Shown here: positions 52,543 to 63,933 of the stretch, piece by piece
Position numbering within the stretch: position 1 is the stretch's first letter
Layout: every line of letters starts with the position of its first letter
Assembly: GCA_907165065.1 (NCBI GenBank)
Contig: OU015525.1
Location: forward strand, 53,453,537 to 53,517,536
Direction of reading: 5' to 3'
Source of the DNA: Caprimulgus europaeus
Lineage: Eukaryota > Chordata > Aves > Caprimulgiformes > Caprimulgidae
DNA length: 64,000 nucleotides
The notes under the pieces: generated by a model
The model's input: the letters and a program-made list of their open reading frames with translations, nothing else
What the model was told of the DNA's origin: nothing
Database searches by the model: none
Made by a program: the position numbers and the translations under genes

Positions 52543-53672
52543 ATATTTGATATGTAATTTCCTTCCTTTCATGTGAGGCATGGTAAACAGAATCCTTTTT
52601 TTAATGATTTCTGTCTGAATGGACCAAACATTTTTGTGTAATATTAAAGAACATTGATGAAAACATGAACTGAAACCTGAATATTAATTACAGTTGTAAT
52701 TTGTCAAAAATGGTCACACAAAAAAGCAGCAACAAACTTCCTAAGGATAAGGCAGCATTTGGCCACTAAAAATTGTGAATGCTGCATTATTTACGGATAT
52801 TCTTCTATTACAATAGCCTCCTTCAATCTTGTTAACCCAACAAATTTTTGAGGAGCTTGCATATTCCAAATAGTGATCCATGTTTGAAGCCCAATTCTGT
52901 TCCTACTAGCACACTTACCGTATACTTCCTATTCACACATGTCTGTGAAACATTGATTGGTTACCCTTCGGAACTAAATAGACCTCTGTTATAGAGCAAG
53001 ATTCTGACACCGGAGAACAAGAGCATTGTATGGGCACCCAAAATGGTATAATCAATTCTGCATCAAATAACTCCTGTGTTTTTTTGAGGGAGTTTTTTGG
53101 CATGTGTTAAGTCAAGGTTTTCTGATAGTAATGGTTTCATATCTTCAATTTTTTTTATGAAGTGATCAAATCTAGTTACAGCTATCCTAAAAGAAAACAT
53201 CATTCTAAGGACAGGAAGACCTGAAGTTAAAACCATTTGCTCAAGGCCCATGGACTCAATGCCACCTCATTGTCTAGCAGGTTTGCCGGCAGTGAGAAGG
53301 AAATGCCACTCCTTCGTGATTTAAGAGTCAAAGCCTCTGGAGAGTGTTTTAAACAAAAACAGCTATGCTAAAAATCCTGTTTAACTGAATTTTCTGTTTC
53401 TAGTTCTAAGACATTGCACAAAACTGTCTGCTTTAAAAGGGTTCAAAATGGCAGAAATCTAGCTAATGCAAACCAAATTTAGCTTGGGTTGCAAAATATT
53501 CCCAGGAAACTGCTCTGAATTCACACTGTATCTAGACTGCTGCTGATTTAAGGGCTATTTATTTAACTACAGTGTAAATGTGCCTGTTGTTTATAATGGG
53601 ATTACTGAAGTGATCTCAAACTGCCAGGTCAGAAGCAATGATTAAAGATCAGGTGTTCCTTTTGTCTTTCAG

Positions 53673-53835
53673 AATCTCCATCAAGAACTTGAGGCAAAAT
53701 TTTATGAAGATACTTTTGACTGGGACCAAGTACGAAATAATGATGCAGCAGGACTGCTGAAAATGTTTATAAGAGAACTCCCAAGCCCTCTCTTCACAGT
53801 AGAATATCTGCCTGCTTTCATCACGCTTGTGGAAA
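53673..53835 (+). CDS. ARHGAP28: ARHGAP28-like exon h (RhoGAP core)
   Basis: The acceptor is CCTTTTGTCTTTCAG and the donor GAAA|GTAGGT. The exon enters in phase 0 and leaves in phase 1. It encodes residues 335-388: NLHQELEAKFYEDTFDWDQV, a NNDAAGLLKMFIREL block, and PSPLFTVEYLPAFITLVE. The [AS]-x-LLK-x-F-[IF]-REL-P helix is a hallmark of RhoGAP domains. NLxQELEAKFYE and LLKxFIRELP match ARHGAP18 nearly word for word, while LFxVEYxPAFI matches ARHGAP28. The mix is notable for paralogue assignment. Confidence 0.94.
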
Positions 53836-55361
53836 GTAGGTAGAAAAAGCATTAGTATGGACTGATCTAGACAAAATGAAATACTAGACGTTACATTTTT
53901 TTCTCTTTCTGAATAGAGTCAAAAAAAGACCCTGTGCATTGGCTAAACATTTGAATTTTCAGAAAGCTTTCCTTTTCAAATGGAAAAAAAAATCTCTGCA
54001 TTTAGCTAATAGCATAGATGTGTTTTGTGAGTGACACCACTGTTTAATGTGAGATTTGAAATCTGTGAGGAAATGCTGGCTGAGCAATTACTTTCATATA
54101 TAGACTCTGATTCAAACAAATTATAGATTTCACAAATGAAAATTTCTGCAAGGTAAATTCAGGCCACTGCCCTTTACCTGATATTCTCTTGGATCTGTTT
54201 TATTTGTCTCTGGGTTTATGCTGAGGTCAGAATATTCATACAAAGATATATGTGATCCCACAAAGCTTCAGGCTTCAACCCGAAACAAAAAACAGTTCGG
54301 TTTTGTTTTCAGTGTACATACACCCTCTCATTCTCAGTACATTTTGTTCATTGCTCTTCCAGGAAGAACAAGGTAGTACCCTGCAATACCTATTGACTTC
54401 ATTGTAAATTCACTTGAGTTAGGATAGACTGAAGCTATCAGAATGGTGAATTTATTAGGCAAATTGGTACAAAAAACTTAGAACCTTTATTTAAGATTAC
54501 AGTCATGTTTTCATTGTCTCCATTAAGAAGTGTAAAGGTCACAAGGATTTGACCCCTTCCTGTAACCTTCAAGTTCCTGAGTGTGCTCCTTGTGAGTCCC
54601 AAACTGCATGAATTTAGGATTGCTTAGTAGTTTGGAGGAGAAGATTGAACATGAAGTATCTGTGCAGAATAAAGTGACTTTATTCTCTCCAACAGATAGA
54701 CTGTCCACAACAATCACTTTTTTGTTCTCCAAACCTCTATCATCCACCCTGAGTGGACGCAAGTGACAGAGTTATACTTCCCATCTTCTCCATCCCAGGT
54801 CTTCTAGTGAGCATTGCGCAGTATCAATATATACCAATTTATGAAATCAGGGTGGTATTTTGTAACTGACAGGGGGCTCTACATTTACCTAGAGTTCTAG
54901 ACTCTATACAAATATTTTTTAATTGATAAGCAATCAAAATGCACAAATGTTCAGCAAATTGGTCAATAACAACAGTCCAAAAATTTTCTGAAAACAAATA
55001 TCCATTTCAGTTTAAAAGGGGGTAAATAGTTGATCAATATAGAACACATTCTGACCACGATTTCAAGGAGAAACTGGTTACTATAGAAAAGCATTAGTTC
55101 TTTGCTATTTAGACAGTGTTTTATAGAACCTTGTGTCCCCCTGTGACAAAGACCCAAGAATATGAGGAAAAATCCAGTCCTCACAATTGATTTTATATTT
55201 GAGGAAAAGATTATGGTGAATAAATATCTAAAAATACTAGTCCCAACCAAGCAGTGGTTGCTGTATTTCTAGAGCTGCTGACCATCAAGGATTTTAGATC
55301 AAACCAACTTTAATTGTGATTTTTAGAAATAAATAAATAAATAAATTATTCATATTCTTAG
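53836..55361 (+). other. Intron h-i
   Basis: GT-AG intron of about 1.5 kb with an AAAT microsatellite at its 3' end. Nothing else recognised. Confidence 0.85.
55327..55348. repeat. (AAAT)n microsatellite
   Basis: About five AAAT units, ending 14 bases before the acceptor at 55361. It replaces part of the usual polypyrimidine tract of this intron. Confidence 0.85.
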
Positions 55362-55444
55362 AAATCTCCAAGATCAAATTACAGTTACAAGCTTTGCATC
55401 TGTTGATCATGCTGCTGCCTGAAGCCAACAGAGACACAGCCAAG
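55362..55444 (+). CDS. ARHGAP28: ARHGAP28-like exon i (RhoGAP core)
   Basis: The acceptor is ATTCATATTCTTAG, with a short pyrimidine tract after an AAAT repeat. The donor is AAG|GTAAGT. The exon enters in phase 1 and leaves in phase 0. It encodes residues 389-416: KISKIKLQLQALHLLIMLLP, then EANRDTAK. The L-P-x-x-N-R-x-T block is a conserved RhoGAP helix. The wording is intermediate between ARHGAP18/40 (LQALxLLxxLLP) and ARHGAP28 (ANRDTA). Confidence 0.94.
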
Positions 55445-57602
55445 GTAAGTTCTTTGTTTGCTACCACCTGCCTTCTGTGGTGCCTTTGACTTTTAAATGA
55501 GTAACACAGGTTTTTTCCTAACAGTAAGTTGATCAGATGCTGCACTGTGAAAGTATTCATCTGTGTTTTTTATCATTTCCTTAAAAAGATTATCCAATTC
55601 CCTCGTTATCATTTATCTTACAAGCAATTAAGAAATAGTTACTGGAGGCATCATAGAATCATAGAATTGTTGTGGTTGGAAAAGACCTTTAAGATCATCG
55701 AGTCCAACCATAAACCTAACACTACCTATTCCACCTCTAAACCATCTCCCTAAGCACCTCATCTTAGCATCTTAAATACCTCCAGAGATGATGACTCCAC
55801 CACTTCCCTGGGCAGCCTGGTCCAATGCTTGACTACCTTTTCGGTGAAGAAGTTTTTCCTAATATCCAACCTAAACCTCCCCTGGTGCAACTTGAGGCCA
55901 TTTTCTCTCATTCTATCACTTGTTACCTGGAAGAAGAGACCAACTCCCACCTCTCTACAACCTCCTTTCAGGTAGTTGTAGAGAATGATAAGGTCTCCCC
56001 TCAGCCTTCTCTTCTCCAGGCTAAACAACCCCAGTTCCCTCAGCTGCTAGTATCAGTAAATGGCTCCCAGGCATCGTTTATTCTGGAGCACTCATTTCAA
56101 AGAAGCATGTTCCTTGCATAGTTTGGAAGAAGAAGGTCCAGTTCCTGGGTTTTCTGTATAACTGGAATTCTCCAGGATTAAGTTAAACAAGAAGCTGCCC
56201 TGCAAGAAGTTCAGCTAGTGTTCTCCCAGTGCTGAAGAGCTTCTGGGGCACTGGACCAGCCTGAAGGAGGTAGTCCAAAGTAAAAACTCCTGAAATATAC
56301 ATCTGTAGGACGCATGTCAGGGTCTTGGCCTTAGCTGTTTTGCCTTACAAACGCATGCCTTATAAACCCAAACCCACCAGATCTGGCTGCAGCTATATTC
56401 TGACCTAAGAGACATTGTTGCAGTTTTGGACTTGCTTCCATGTAGAGGAAAGCTGGGTGAACAAGCTGCCAGGGAGCACTCAGATATTTCATCAGGTTCA
56501 CTGCTCACCAGTACCCTGCAGGTCCCTCACCTCTGAAAGTCTCCCACTGGTCAGTTTAAATATAGCTTTATGAGTCGAGGTACCTTCTTTACTTGTGTTT
56601 ATTTATACAATAACAAAGGACAAGAATAACAACCCTCTTTAAAGCTTTTGGAGGTCTACTAGTGCTCTATGAAGAATGGGGATTATTTCTACTACCAAAG
56701 TCCATGTTGATATAGAGCAGCACATGTAAAACACATACTAGATGAGTAGTCTTAACTATTAGTAGGCTTTATAAGAAAATAGAAGTGATGACAAGACTGA
56801 ATGCATCTCTACTTGCTATATATAATGAGATTTTAGAAATTTCTCTAACACAGTTTCTGTTTTATAGTCCCTGGGTTTGTAAAAATGTTTTAATTGCAAT
56901 ATCAGGGTACAAAGACAGTGGTTTTAATGGTATGGTGTTGCATTGGCAGACCCCAACTCTAACTACAGCTGCAATCCATCCTATTTAGTCACTCAAGCAA
57001 AATCTGAATAAACTGCCCAAAAGGGAAATCAGTTTCCTTTGATTCTGCCAGGCATGTGCAGAAGTGACGTCAATGAACAACCACCGAGTGCTTCTTGCTT
57101 TCATTATGCCAGAATAAAAGCTGAGGGATCTCTGGCAAAAATTCCTCAGATTGTATCTTATGTGGGACTGGTGCACATTTGAAGAGAGGCTGATCACCCT
57201 GTTGACTGCAATATAAAAAGCCTTGGCCACATACATAAAAACGATCACCCTGCAATCTATGAAGAAATTAACTATTCCATTGCAACATCTTTATATCTTT
57301 CCTCTAATAGAGGATTCAGAGCCTTAGTGCAGTCACTCTACTTGACTTATGGATTTGGGATTATGCTCTAAGTGATAGACAATTTGTTAATGTATTTTGA
57401 TAACATTAACTGTTCCTCTCTGACTGACACAAGTGGTTGTGCCAGCAAACATCAGAGTAAACTAAATTAAAAAAACCCTGAATTTCACCTCCAAGTGCAA
57501 ATATGTCAGCTTTCTAGCCAGATATATTGTGCATTCAAAAATGCTGCATTTGAGAAGTAAAATATTTTGTGAGACTCAACATTACAAGTGTTGTTTTTCC
57601 AG
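55445..57602 (+). other. Intron i-j
   Basis: GT-AG intron of about 2.2 kb. It contains a minus-strand CR1 copy (55652-56047). The remainder shows no exon. Confidence 0.85.
55652..56047 (-). mobile_element. CR1 LINE, 3' part, minus strand
   Basis: The left edge CATAGAATCATAGAAT is the reverse complement of the CR1 terminal 8-bp repeats, so the element's 3' end is at 55652. On the minus strand, 55759-56028 encodes the last part of CR1 ORF2, with motifs [38 protein letters not shown] and [12 protein letters not shown]. The reading frame ends soon after and the element is truncated at its 5' side near 56047, the usual form of CR1 copies. It is not a functional retrotransposon. Confidence 0.93.
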
Positions 57603-57800
57603 GCCTTTCTTCAGTTCTTGAAGAAGGTGGTTGCTAATGAAGGGAAAAATAAAATGAATTTGTGGAATGTTTCTATGATTGTTGCACCAAACCTCTTCAT
57701 CTACAAAGGGAAACGCGCAAACCAACAAGAAATGCAAGCAGCTGCCACCACAGCGCACATTGTACGGCTTTTAATTCGGTACCAGGACATCCTTTGGACA
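57603..57800 (+). CDS. ARHGAP28: ARHGAP28-like exon j (RhoGAP core)
   Basis: The acceptor is TGTTGTTTTTCCAG and the donor ACA|GTGAGT. Both ends are in phase 0, giving 66 codons (residues 417-482). AFLQFLKKVVANEGKNKM and NLWNVSMIVAPNLF form the third RhoGAP signature; the asparagine in APNLF is the conserved one that contacts the Rho switch region in known RhoGAP structures. HIVRLLIRYQDILWT closes the domain. KGKRANQQEMQAAA fills a variable loop. Confidence 0.95.
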
Positions 57801-58509
57801 GTGAGTAGTGCTGGTTCCCTCTTTATGGCTCCTATACAGAGAAGTATTTTGCTATAAGAAGCAGCTCTGTAGAAATCAGAGTAAACTGACCTTCCTATAA
57901 GAAGTTAGCTATTTTTTGGAAACTGGATGGAGTTTTCTAGATCTAGAATGAGATCTAGAATGAGATAGGGTGACAGATACCACTGGATGGAGATTTACCT
58001 CACCTATTCAAGACATGCATTTTAGCACAAATTGCACTCTGAAGGTACCTATCCCACACCTTTGATTATATAGGACAATGCATAGGAGAATGATTTAATT
58101 TACATGCCTAGGTGAGATATCGAGACTTGAATGGGATTAAATGACTGATTAAAGTTTAGCCCATAGTCCTTGCTGGACTTCTGAAGGTCAGCATGAAGAT
58201 GATGACAGTGTCAGCTCATTTCCTCATAACAGAGGGACAGTACAATGGAAATTGCTAAGACAGCCTCCTAATAAAGTTCTTACAACTGCAAACCTCACTA
58301 AAAAGTTTCATATGGTATGAAAGATATTCTGCAGTTTCACCAAAGGAATAACTGTTGGTTGTTAGAGGGAGCTACTAGTAGCATGTATCTTCTAGGAATA
58401 AACAGAGCTAAAAGTGGCCTAAAAATTGGTACCTTTCTGAAGTTCCAACACCAATATTATGGGGGGAAAAAATTAATGTACATTCTTAGCTCTGGTTTCC
58501 TCCTTTTAG
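57801..58509 (+). other. Intron j-k
   Basis: GT-AG intron of 709 nt. It contains a small 12-bp tandem duplication at 57941-57964; otherwise nothing recognised. Confidence 0.88.
57941..57964. repeat. 12-bp tandem duplication
   Basis: ATCTAGAATGAG is repeated twice without change. A looser repeat of ACTGGATGGAG flanks it on both sides (near 57921 and 57982). Confidence 0.9.
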
Positions 58510-58653
58510 GTCCCATCCTTCCTGATTTCTCAAGTGAGAAAAATGAATGAGGCAGCAATGAACAACAGCAAGAGGCAACTTATGTTTGACAAAGGAGTGA
58601 GAAAACTTCTGAGGAGAAAGACCATGGAACGGGAGAGACCTGAAAGACCAGAG
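58510..58653 (+). CDS. ARHGAP28: ARHGAP28-like exon k (end of GAP domain and basic tail)
   Basis: The acceptor is TTTCCTCCTTTTAG. The donor is GAG|GTGTGA, a weak match. Both ends are in phase 0, giving 48 codons (residues 483-530). VPSFLISQVRKMNEAAM is followed by RKLLRRKTMERE. The basic RKLLRRKT motif matches ARHGAP28 and is absent from the ARHGAP40 sequence as I recall it, which favours ARHGAP28. If the donor is not used, translation stops two codons later (GTG TGA). About 14 residues present in mammals between this exon and the next are missing here. Confidence 0.92.
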
Positions 58654-59405
58654 GTGTGATTAAAATACATAATTTTCAAGGCCAGACTTAACCAGCCTCC
58701 CTCCTCTTTTATCTCATAAAAGCTTCTGAGGGTGAGGAGGAAATTTTGCTGTATAAAAGCTATTTGGGAGCTAATCTGAAAGATGTGCTTCCTAATCCAA
58801 CATTTTGACAAGATAAAGCTTTGGGGCCTGATTGAGAAAAGGCGAGGAAGGTAGAATGACTTATAGCAACCCCATGCTACAAATTGTTTTAAACACATGC
58901 TGGTTTTGTACCTGCTTTATAAGAAAATGGTCATATGTGGACTATCCTTGACAGCAATGATCTGTAAATATTCAACAAATGCATGGATCTGTAGTTGAGT
59001 AGCAGGACGGTCCATATTAGGATTAATTGCACTTACCCATGTCCTGGTTCAGGCCACTCAGTATTCTCCTTGCAAGTTTTAGTTTTACAGCTTTGCCCTA
59101 TCTTCCTAAGCGGAGAGAAAATCTCATTTGCCTAAAATAGACACAAAAACTGTGTCTAAATTTTAAGCACCTAACGAAGTAGCTCTCCTCAGGTCTGCAT
59201 TGTTATTCCCCATATAGTTAGAGGAGAGAGCTGGATACCTTTAAGGATTTGCAGAGCTCCAAGTGCAATTCAGACTTAGGAAAGTCTGATACAAAGATCT
59301 TCCTTTGGAGGTCTTAAAACCACTAACATTTCTCCATTGACTGTATATGGAGATTAGGAACTTACTTGAGGAAAATTACTTTAACAGACAGCTAAAATTA
59401 ACTTA

Positions 59406-59456
59406 CATAGAATCCCAGAATCACTTTGGTTGGAAAAGACCACTGAGATCCAACCA
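59406..59456 (-). mobile_element. CR1 LINE 3' tip fragment, minus strand
   Basis: CATAGAATCCCAGAATCA followed by TTGGTTGGAAAAGACCACTG and GATCCAACC is the reverse complement of the last 50 bases or so of a CR1 element. Confidence 0.85.
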
Positions 59457-59715
59457 TAATGATAGATGTAACATATAATTTGGACAACAAAGCATGTTGT
59501 GTAAAAATGCACAATGTATGCAGTCCCTATAGCAGTTTATATGTAGTATTTCCTTGTAGTAACTACCTTTAATAACCCAGAGAGAAAGTATTTAGTCTTC
59601 CATGGTGGTTTAAAAGAATGGAGATTGGTGAATTGCAAGAGGAGTAATCAGGGAACTGGCCAATGACTCTATAGTTATTGAAAAATAGTCCTGAAGAACA
59701 AAAGAAAAGACAAAT

Positions 59716-60052
59716 AGCAGCCTTCCAGTATCTGAAGGGGCCTACAAGAAAGCTGGGGAGGGACTTTTTAGAAGGGCAGTTTATGATAGAACAAAGGGAA
59801 ATGGCTCTAAACTGGAAGAGGGTAGGTTTAGATGAGATATTAGGAAGAAATTCTTCACTGTGAGAGTGGTCAGACACTGGAACAGGTTGCCCAGAGAAGC
59901 TGTGGATGCTCCTCCCTGGAAGTGTTTAAGGCCAGGTTGGATGAGGGTTTGAGCAACTTTATCTAGTGGAAGGTGACCCTGCTCATGGCAGGGGGCTTGG
60001 ACCTAGATGGTCTTTAAGGTCCCTTCCAACTCTAACCTTTCTATGATTCTAT
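59716..60052 (+). mobile_element. CR1 LINE, 3' part, plus strand
   Basis: The sequence runs through standard avian CR1 landmarks in order: CCTTCCAGTATCTGAAGGGG, AAGAAAGCTGGGGAGGGACT, AGGAAGAAATTCTTCACTGT, ACTGGAACAGGTTGCCCAGA, GGCCAGGTTGGATG and CCCTTCCAACTCTAACC, ending TTCTATGATTCTAT at 60052. It is truncated at the 5' side. The plus-strand frame at 59678-59863 partly covers decayed ORF2. Confidence 0.94.
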
Positions 60053-61280
60053 AAATTAGGAAGGAGTAGTATTAAGAGAATGTAAGAAATAGAGATTAAT
60101 CCACCTAATACAGACAACAGAGAAACAACAGAAGGGAACCTCGGGGGAAAAAACAGAAAGAGAAAGGATATGTATGAATTGTGAATCCATGCTAATTCAG
60201 TTTCTTGGAGTACTCATTTGCCAGCATTGACTGAAATATATTGTGGGTACAACACACATTTGTGCTGCAGATGGAGACATACATGTTTGTTTAAAATGGC
60301 AGTGTTGACTACTATGTTGCAAAGTTGTATTCACCCTGGAACAAACACAGTGAGAGCTTCTAAGGATAGTCAATTATTGCAGTCATTGCACCTTTGGGAA
60401 TGCAAGTTCAGTGATCGTAGTAATTGGCTTTGCATCTAACAAAAATGAGACTAGCCATGGCAGGTAGCTGAAATATGACGGGTAAATTGGAGGCAAACTG
60501 TTTGGATAACTGAGTTGAATTTTGAGAGCACTTAACACGATCCCTGGGTCTCAGATGTTTTAAATTACACAGGGATAGAGACTGGAGAGCCTATTGTACT
60601 CTGCTCAGCATGGTATTAACTGGATTAGAACTGGAATGCAAGCCTTGCTAATTGATTTATCCACCATTAATCATGGCGGAGTGCATAAATTTCATAGATG
60701 ATCATCTGAACCCTACACAAGGTCAAATTTCAAATTAACAGAAACCATACGGTACTTTGATATTTTGTTGTACATACGCTTCGATCCAGTTGAAGCTAAT
60801 GGAAGTGAAAACAGAGAACTGGATCTTCATGCTTCAGAGAATTTAATCTTTAAAAGGAAGACCACATATTCCTAGTAATTTTTTTAATATTTTTACATAA
60901 GTAGCTGGTTCATTGACCAGTGTTAACAGAAATAACTTTAAAAATCTCAGATGACAACTTCACTCAATATTACTGCAAGAAATTAAAATTCAAGGACTGT
61001 AATTAATTCTGCACGCATTTATGTGATGCTTAGCAAGGATTTTGTGTCTTTGTGTCATATCTTATTATACCGTATAAAACAAATGTATTATATATTTGCA
61101 TTTACTTGACTGTAAATATGTTATGTATGTAATTAAGTAAATCCAGGATAGTGATTTTTGCAAGCAACTTCAGTAGAGTTGTAGAAATGCTTCTGAATGG
61201 AGCTACAGCAACATTTGTCTTAGAGTTACCCTACTGAATATTGATTTTAGGGAGCTGTCACTTTTCCCCCATACCTGCAG

Positions 61281-61405
61281 TCTGACATACCCGAGGGAGT
61301 GATAAGAGTTTATGCTCCACTGCATTCAAAAATCTCTATGGCAATTCAACTCAACAGCCAAACAAAAGCCAAGGATATCCTGGCTCGGTTCCACTGTGAA
61401 AACAG
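61281..61405 (+). CDS. ARHGAP28: ARHGAP28-like exon l (C-terminal domain)
   Basis: The acceptor is CTTTTCCCCCATACCTGCAG, very strong, and the donor AACAG|GTGGGT. The exon enters in phase 0 and leaves in phase 2. It encodes residues 531-571: SDIPEGVIRVYAPLHSKISM, AIQLNSQTKAKDILARF and HCEN. These match ARHGAP28 almost residue for residue (DVPEGVIRVHAPLLSKVSMA in mammals). The SMAIQL-x(6)-DILARF pattern looks like a small ubiquitin-like or RA-like fold; that is inference. Confidence 0.95.
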
Positions 61406-62027
61406 GTGGGTAAATCAGAACATTTTGTTTTTCCTGAACAATAATGTCAGAACCATTAAAGAATGAATTGTCCCCTTTTCAAAGACTCATTGTGTTACAA
61501 GAATTATTTTTCTAATCTAAAATTGATAATTGACATTTTAACCACTGATTTTATTCTTTATATCTTACTTAATAATTGGCTCCTATACAGAATCAATCTG
61601 CCTGCCATTATACCACTACTAAAAACATATGTTTTATAGGCTTGCTGCATAGAGAACCCAGAGGGATTGTCTTACATCTGTCCATAAAATATTCATGTTT
61701 TTATTTATGTAAAGTAATAATTATTAACAGTTATAGGAAATGGGAAATTGTATCTGAAAGTCCAGTCTTGCCATGTTACCACATAATTCTGTTCTTTAAA
61801 TAAATAACAAAAAATAAATAATAGAAGACTTCTTAGTTAACTGTGACACAGTAATCTGTCTCTGTAGCAGATTCAGTATTCTGCAGTGTGTCACTTGGGG
61901 AAAGTCCTTGCTTTTGACAAGTAAGTTCACAGGGGTAAAAATTGCAATTTTTAGCTTAATATAGACGATGCTCAATAAGGCAGTGGTTATAACAAAAAGA
62001 TAAACTGAAGGTTTTTTCCTATCCTAG
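61406..62027 (+). other. Intron l-m
   Basis: GT-AG intron of 622 nt. A stretch near 61880-61920 is loosely MIR-like but too decayed to call. Confidence 0.88.
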
Positions 62028-62092
62028 CCACAGTTCATCACAGAACATGAGAGGACAGATCCAAAGTTTACATGAAATTGGAGGAAATATAG
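62028..62092 (+). CDS. ARHGAP28: ARHGAP28-like exon m, 65 nt
   Basis: The acceptor is TTTTTTCCTATCCTAG and the donor ATAG|GTAGGT. The exon enters in phase 2 and leaves in phase 1. It encodes residues 572 (split serine) to 593: HSSSQNMRGQIQSLHEIGGN and I. ARHGAP28 has a matching ENSHGSS...LHEVGGNI segment; ARHGAP18 keeps only LYEIGGNI. The exon is too short to stand out as an open frame and was placed by phase and similarity. Confidence 0.93.
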
Positions 62093-63933
62093 GTAGGTCT
62101 TATTTTTGAAAATTCAATTCTGAACATCCTTAGCCTCCTAAAACACCTCAGGGCAGTGCTATTTTGACACAGCTGGGTCTCTCCTACCTTCCAGTCCATC
62201 TGCAGGAAAGATGTTTGACCCAAAAGCTGTTAAAATCAATGTAATGATTCCTTCTGACTCCAGCATGACTGGAAAGGCACCCCATCGGAGGTAGTGACCT
62301 GATCTCTGTCGCTGGATCTCAGCAGGACTCATTACAGTCTTGCCAAATTCATCTGACCTTTTGCTTACCTCTCTCATTTTCATAAATGAGCATTTTTCCA
62401 TGGTTAAGAGGCCCTAGTCTTCCTTCTCATGAGCACATTCCACCTCACTGTCAAGGTTTTTCCCAAGACCTACTTCTTCCTCCCTGTATTTAAGTGTTAA
62501 CCTCCTCCAAATAAAAACCACAGAACTGAGAATTCAGCCCCTGCATGTATGGGTGTACTAATCCATGTGCTTTATTTTGATTGTAAATTCCTCATAGTAG
62601 GGATTTTGTCTTATCCTGTGTTTCATGCAGTGACATTTTTGTAATAACAACAGTGATTTGCTACACAAGTTCCTGGCCTAAAATTCAAAAACCTGATTTT
62701 AATTTTATATTGCACAGTCCTGACTCTCTCCTTTCTCTATTCATACTAAAATTCTGGATGCCCTGTTGGAGTCTTTTCTCAACTGTCTGATTAGATTAGT
62801 CCTTAATTCTTTTAAATTCAGCTCTAAACAGTTTCTATAAAGCTATTAGAGAACCTCACAGACTTCAGCAGCACTCAAGAAGCAGTCTTTATTAATGAAT
62901 ATATGCTCATACAAAGCTAAATTTGATTTGTGATCTGTTTTGTCTGACTAAACAGCATGACCAGCTGATCCTAAATCAGGAGAAGATACTAACGCCTTGT
63001 GAAACAATCCCAAGTATTCTCACCATGCTCCTTCAAAAATCTGGACATTTAATTTGCATCTTCATATAAAATTATTTTAATAGTCCTAGTTCTTCCAGGG
63101 TACCTCATTACATTGATTATGGATTAGTTCATTTATATTGCTTTCACTTTAATAAATCATTAGCACCTCAGTGACCTTATAAGTAACTATGAAAATTTTA
63201 CCGTAATTCTTTGTGCCACAGCAGTGTAACTTCACCAGTTAAATGGCTTCATCAGTTGGTGCAAATGCAATATAGTCCAACAAATCAACCTAACTCAAGA
63301 ATTTATTATATTATTACTCAATTAAGAAGCACCAAAGGCCTTTTTCTGTGGCAAAGGCAGCAGTGACTCCCCAACCAACTCCTATTCCCAGCAACCACCT
63401 AACGAAAACTTGTCATCTGCCAGACTTCAGAGGACTCTTTTTTTTTTTTTTTTTTTTTTTACTAGCAAAACAGCAACTGACAAACCTTGATATAGTCTCT
63501 ATATTTCTTTGAAAGATCCTAGCTGGATGGGAACCCATGGTTTACAGAGCTACTATTTCAGCATTTAAAAACAGTGTAGAAAGCAAGTCATGGAGTTATA
63601 ATTCCAGCCCAGTACTGTGGCACTTAAAGTAACAGTGTTGTTAGTGCTTCTAAAGAAACTGTCATATTTGTTCACAATTTAACTAAATGCCTTGTCCATA
63701 ACTCAGCGTAATGCAGGGCATCCTGCCTGGAAGTGAACATTAATTCATGACTCTCACTGACTAAAATCACTGGCAAATTTACCAAAGCTCATGTTTGTAT
63801 CCAGGCAAGATGTCAGCTGGACACAGCAAACTAGGCTCGCTATGTGCAAGTCCAAGATAAATTTTAACATAGCTCTGTCACATGTGATCAAATAAAACAT
63901 CCTGTGATTCAAGGCTGTCGATTTCCATTTCAG
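62093..63933 (+). other. Intron m-n
   Basis: GT-AG intron of about 1.8 kb with a run of 23 T at 63438-63460. No exon or recognisable transposon. Confidence 0.85.
63438..63460. repeat. Poly(T) tract, 23 T
   Basis: An uninterrupted run of 23 T, the longest homopolymer in the window. It may be the tail of a minus-strand retroposed sequence, but no body was recognised to its right. Confidence 0.95.

Larger units (their letters stand above)
50434..53672 (+). other. Intron g-h
   Basis: GT-AG intron of about 3.2 kb. It includes an AT-rich TATATA-type stretch (52095-52190) and a perfect 26-bp tandem duplication (52491-52542). No exon seen. Confidence 0.85.
58654..61280 (+). other. Intron k-l
   Basis: GT-AG intron of about 2.6 kb carrying two CR1 sequences in opposite orientation (59406-59456 minus, 59716-60052 plus). 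A short in-frame exon could be hidden here, since mammalian ARHGAP28 has about 14 extra residues at this junction; none was recognised. Confidence 0.8.

Noticed and set aside
59678..59863. Plus-strand open frame of 61 codons
   Set aside because: It overlaps the plus-strand CR1 copy and is decayed retrotransposon coding sequence, not a host gene.
61850..61921. Possible plus-strand MIR fragment
   Set aside because: GTGTGTCACTTGGGGAAAGT resembles one MIR block only; too little to call.
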